A model generated the notes under the pieces. It had not been told where the DNA came from, did no database searches, and saw only the letters and a program-made list of their open reading frames with translations. Positions 60,935 through 64,000 of a stretch of DNA of 64,000 nucleotides are shown here, piece by piece. The stretch comes from Amanita rubescens (Eukaryota; Basidiomycota; Agaricomycetes; Agaricales; Amanitaceae). The position numbers were made by a program, and so were the translations under genes. Numbering within the stretch: the stretch's first letter is position 1; every line of letters begins with the position of its first letter. The stretch covers positions 248,001-312,000 of the forward strand of contig WION01000007.1 of the NCBI GenBank assembly GCA_015039365.1, written 5' to 3'.

Positions 60935-63900
60935 CTATAGTTCATCACGAACCGTTGCTGTTTCAACGCGTGTATCTGCCTCAACCTCTTCGCTAGCAGA
61001 AGGAGCAGGTGCACTTCCAGCGTTTGCCAACGAGTTCACGTCTGCCGTTGCCAGCCCGGATTGAATCTTGCCCTCCTCTGCAAGCTTTCTTGTAAATCCT
61101 GCTATTTCAGCATCATACTCTTCCCATTCGGGTATCTGTCTCGCGCGAGCAAGTTTGGGTTCTTTCTGCAAACAGCGTGTAAGCAGTTGGCATATACCAC
61201 AGTTCCGACATACTGTCAAGGGGTTTTGACAAAGGTCTATCGTCTTGGCCCTGTGTAATCTATCCTTGCTACCTATTAAACGTGTGAAAACTTTCATCAC
61301 CGAGGATTTCAGCAGGGAGCTTACACCAGGTTTCGCACTACCGATGACAACTGACGTTAAGACACGTGAATTTCCATTAGCGATTACGTACCCATAGCCA
61401 ATCTTCATGCAGAGAGTACTATAACTGGGTTAGACTGATGACTCTACGAACTTGGGGCGCGTACTCACGATGGGGACCACCCGCTGCATGTTATTCGGAA
61501 GGTCTGGAGGAGCAGGGTGTAAGGCTAAGCGATAATCATCAAGAGGCACCCACCTTGGTCCAAGTTTGCCAATGAGTTGGGATCGGCGGACAATTGTTGA
61601 TATTGTCCTCTGAGGATATCCTTTAATATCGTGAGCGGAGCGTTTCATCAAAACAAAAGAGGGTCGTTACCCCTGCAGCAAGCTGTATGGGCATGATGTC
61701 AGCCCCAGTCATCCGCAAACTGTTCCTGACTTACCTGTCGTAATCGAACAAGGTCGATAACATACAGAGCGCTGATATGGTACGGTTTTCCCGCTAGTGC
61801 ATCAGCCCAGTAGCCTTTCTTCCAGAAGCGGAATCCCTCCATTTCATGGTTATCATCACCCATAGGGGTGTATGCGTATGGTGCGCCTTGGAGATCCAAA
61901 TCGACAAGTTCTTTTAGGTCCTGCACGCACAATTTGATCGGCATCGACGAAGATGACTTTCTTCAGGTCCATAGGGGAAAAGGACGTCGAGGAATAGTAT
62001 TTTGTACGCCCAGATCGTCCTCTGCTTCTCTCGTTGGGCGCGGAGCCAAGACGGCCATTTATACGTGACGAGTTCGTATTGGAAACCGTATTCCTTCGCC
62101 ATGTGAGGTATAAATTCCTGAAATTTAGTGCGTTATAGTGCAGCCCGGTAATGATACTGGAAGTATACTGACCAAGAATGAAGGGGATAAGAAGTTTTCG
62201 ATGAACCAGAACTTAACTGTGCTATTCGTATTGCGCAATACGCTGAGGATCATAATTCCAACGAAGCGCTGTACAGAAATTAGCATCGTCCTGAAAAGCA
62301 TCGACTGAAAAGGTCACCTCGTATAGTAAGCCTGACGCGACTGTGAAGATGTTTATTTCAGCTTGATTATCATGCTCGGCTGAGGGCTCCTGCTGGTTTT
62401 TCCCCCGTGCTACCTTGGAAGAAAGAGTTGAACCTATGTCGGTGTTTGTGAGTTGCAAATCCGGTGCGAAATTGTGGCTAACGACATACCTTGACTGTCA
62501 TATCATCAAGAATTTTGCCGATCGTCCCTCTTTCTTCGACGTTCTCCACTTCCAACACGTTTGCCAGTTTCCATGCCCTTCTTCCTCGAGAACCTCGGGT
62601 ATAAAGTGAGCCCATCAAAGCTCGTCAACGTAATTTCCGTTCCTCCCACATCCACTGAGGCACTATCCCATCCTTCGTTGCCAACGCTGTCGATTCGATA
62701 AACTTCGTTTCCCCTGCCATCCCGTATTTCAAGCTTAAAAACACCTGGTTTGGCCCTGAACTGGATATAACCCAAATTGGCTACAACGAGGGTGTCCGCT
62801 ATAGGTTTATCGTGGCTGTTGACAAGCTGAAGCTCTAGGCCGCGAGGTGGAGAATTAGTTACGGTATCTCTCGCGTGACCTTCAATGACGAGATAATCGA
62901 GCTCGAATACGGCATCGACACTAGTGTGGGATGGAGAGATACTGGTGAGTTGAATGTTGTCGAGGTCATAAAGTGCTTCTCGTGGACGGACAAGCCACGA
63001 AGACGGGACGTCCATCGCCTAAGGTATATAACGGCTTCGACAGGAAGACCTTCAAATGTTGTCTGAGCAGAAATTTCGTGTCTACGCGCCTTCAGCAATG
63101 ATTCATCGGTAAAGAAAAAAAGGACTAACCCATCCTCGTCAAACGTCAAAGCAGATTGAAGATTGTATCGATAGAAACGTTTCAAAGGAATCTATGATGA
63201 CCGGATGAGTCAAAGCTCCCAGTGCAAAAAATATGGAAATAGGTACTTCTGATTGCTTGTTCGGGTTCAGATGCACTTCGATGTAGATTTCAGGCAATTC
63301 CGTCAACCACTATGAAGGGCACGTCAGTACGAGGTATACAGTGCAGACCAGAAACGCACCCTGATCAGACTAGACCACTTTTGGGCCGTCTCACTTAACG
63401 GATTGACCACGAATACAACGTGGTGCATCGCCGTCGTGCTATCACCGTGCGTGAACATCCTAAGACAATAATGGTAAATACGTTGTCTCGAAGATAGGAT
63501 CAAATAATACATACGTCAGGTTTCTCTGCAGGTTGAGATATGGCCGTCCTCGTGGTTTTGGCGTAGCATCATGAATTCCAATATCGCTTGGATCAGGAAG
63601 TTGAATGGCACCCAGGATCGATGCAGTAAAAGAAACAAGATCCGCATAGTCAGTTCTGGAGGCAAGGATTGTTAGCTATCTCTATATTTGGTTAAAGGAC
63701 TGGCATACCTTCCAAGGTTGGTCACCCATGGGCACACATGCTCGAGTGCTTCGATTGCTGCTTCCGTTCTCTTCTTGTACTCGTATTCTTCCAGTGCCTT
63801 GAAATCAGCTGCAATGAATGCTCCGCGTTCGATTGGACCGATGATCCGTCCGTTGATCACCAGCCCCGACTCGCCGGGTGCGAAGCCAAGCTCTCGAGCA

Positions 63901-64000
63901 AGGAGTTTTGAAGCTTGAACATACTCCTCGTATGTCCGACCAGTCTACTTTCCCAAAATGAGAATCTTGTAACAACACTTGAGGTTGTTCAACTATCGAT
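60935..64000 (-). CDS. UDP-glucose:glycoprotein glucosyltransferase, 3' part; two apparent frameshifts
   Basis: ER folding sensor that reglucosylates misfolded N-glycoproteins for calnexin. From the right edge: the thioredoxin-like region ([40 protein letters not shown]), the beta-rich region ([60 protein letters not shown]), then the GT24 catalytic domain. The catalytic domain includes [53 protein letters not shown], the DxD-type [32 protein letters not shown] and [18 protein letters not shown]. It ends [51 protein letters not shown] and an acidic tail closing in RDEL, an ER retention signal. In the catalytic domain two single extra bases (about 61973 and 61921) break the frame on either side of the [10 protein letters not shown] stretch. 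The 5' part lies beyond the window. Confidence 0.92.

Overview
The window is nuclear DNA of a filamentous basidiomycete, most likely an agaricomycete. Genes are split by many GT-AG introns of about 45-65 bases. The recognisable proteins are fungal housekeeping genes (separase, Rad6, Pma1-type H+-ATPase, Tps2, UGGT) mixed with families typical of mushrooms (DUF6534 membrane proteins, a fungal perilipin). No prokaryotic, viral or organellar gene was seen, and no rRNA, tRNA or CRISPR feature could be supported.

Layout. 1-4.5 kb: 3' part of separase (+). 4.7-5.2 kb: small CsbD-like stress protein (-) with CRE-like sites upstream. 7.3-8.6 kb: an intact DUF6534 gene (-). 8.6-12.2 kb: no gene seen. 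12.2-12.96 kb: Gln-rich gene candidate with an eIF4E-binding-like motif. 13.35-14.76 kb: Mam33/p32 (-). 15.2-16.5 kb: Zn2Cys6 transcription factor (-). 18.65-19.8 kb: wrecked copy of an Old Yellow Enzyme gene; the intact gene follows at 21.0-22.4 kb (-). It is divergent from a membrane-anchored ALDH3-type aldehyde dehydrogenase (23.2-25.6 kb, +), which runs tail to tail into a perilipin (25.8-27.0 kb, -). 27.9-29.8 kb: auxin-efflux-carrier-family transporter (-), divergent from a protein-isoaspartate methyltransferase (30.2-31.1 kb, +).

31.6-39.8 kb is an accessory block: three related DUF6534 copies in both orientations, each with one different lesion, mixed with a decayed orphan gene and short dispersed duplications. 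40.0-41.9 kb: MFSD5/Mot2-like transporter (+). 42.2 kb: stray copy of part of the Gbp2-like three-RRM gene whose intact form lies at 43.5-46.1 kb (-). Then Tps2 (46.4-49.8 kb), Rad6 (49.9-50.6 kb) and Pma1 (51.0-54.3 kb), all on the minus strand. 54.3-59.7 kb is mostly non-coding and holds a duplicated 3' fragment of UGGT.

59.75-60.79 kb carries the most unusual locus: a 76-residue ubiquitin-like module fused in frame to a fungal orphan domain. It lies in a 1.2 kb stretch with only five CpG dinucleotides. The UGGT gene (-) fills the right end and runs off the window.

The intact genes are mostly unrelated housekeeping functions. Two local themes stand out: lipid and aldehyde handling (OYE, ALDH3, perilipin), and repeated local duplication followed by decay (OYE, UGGT end, Gbp2 fragment, DUF6534 array). 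Several conserved genes show isolated one-base frame shifts (Tps2, UGGT, the 12 kb gene). Assembly errors are therefore possible, and single-indel pseudogene calls should be read with care.
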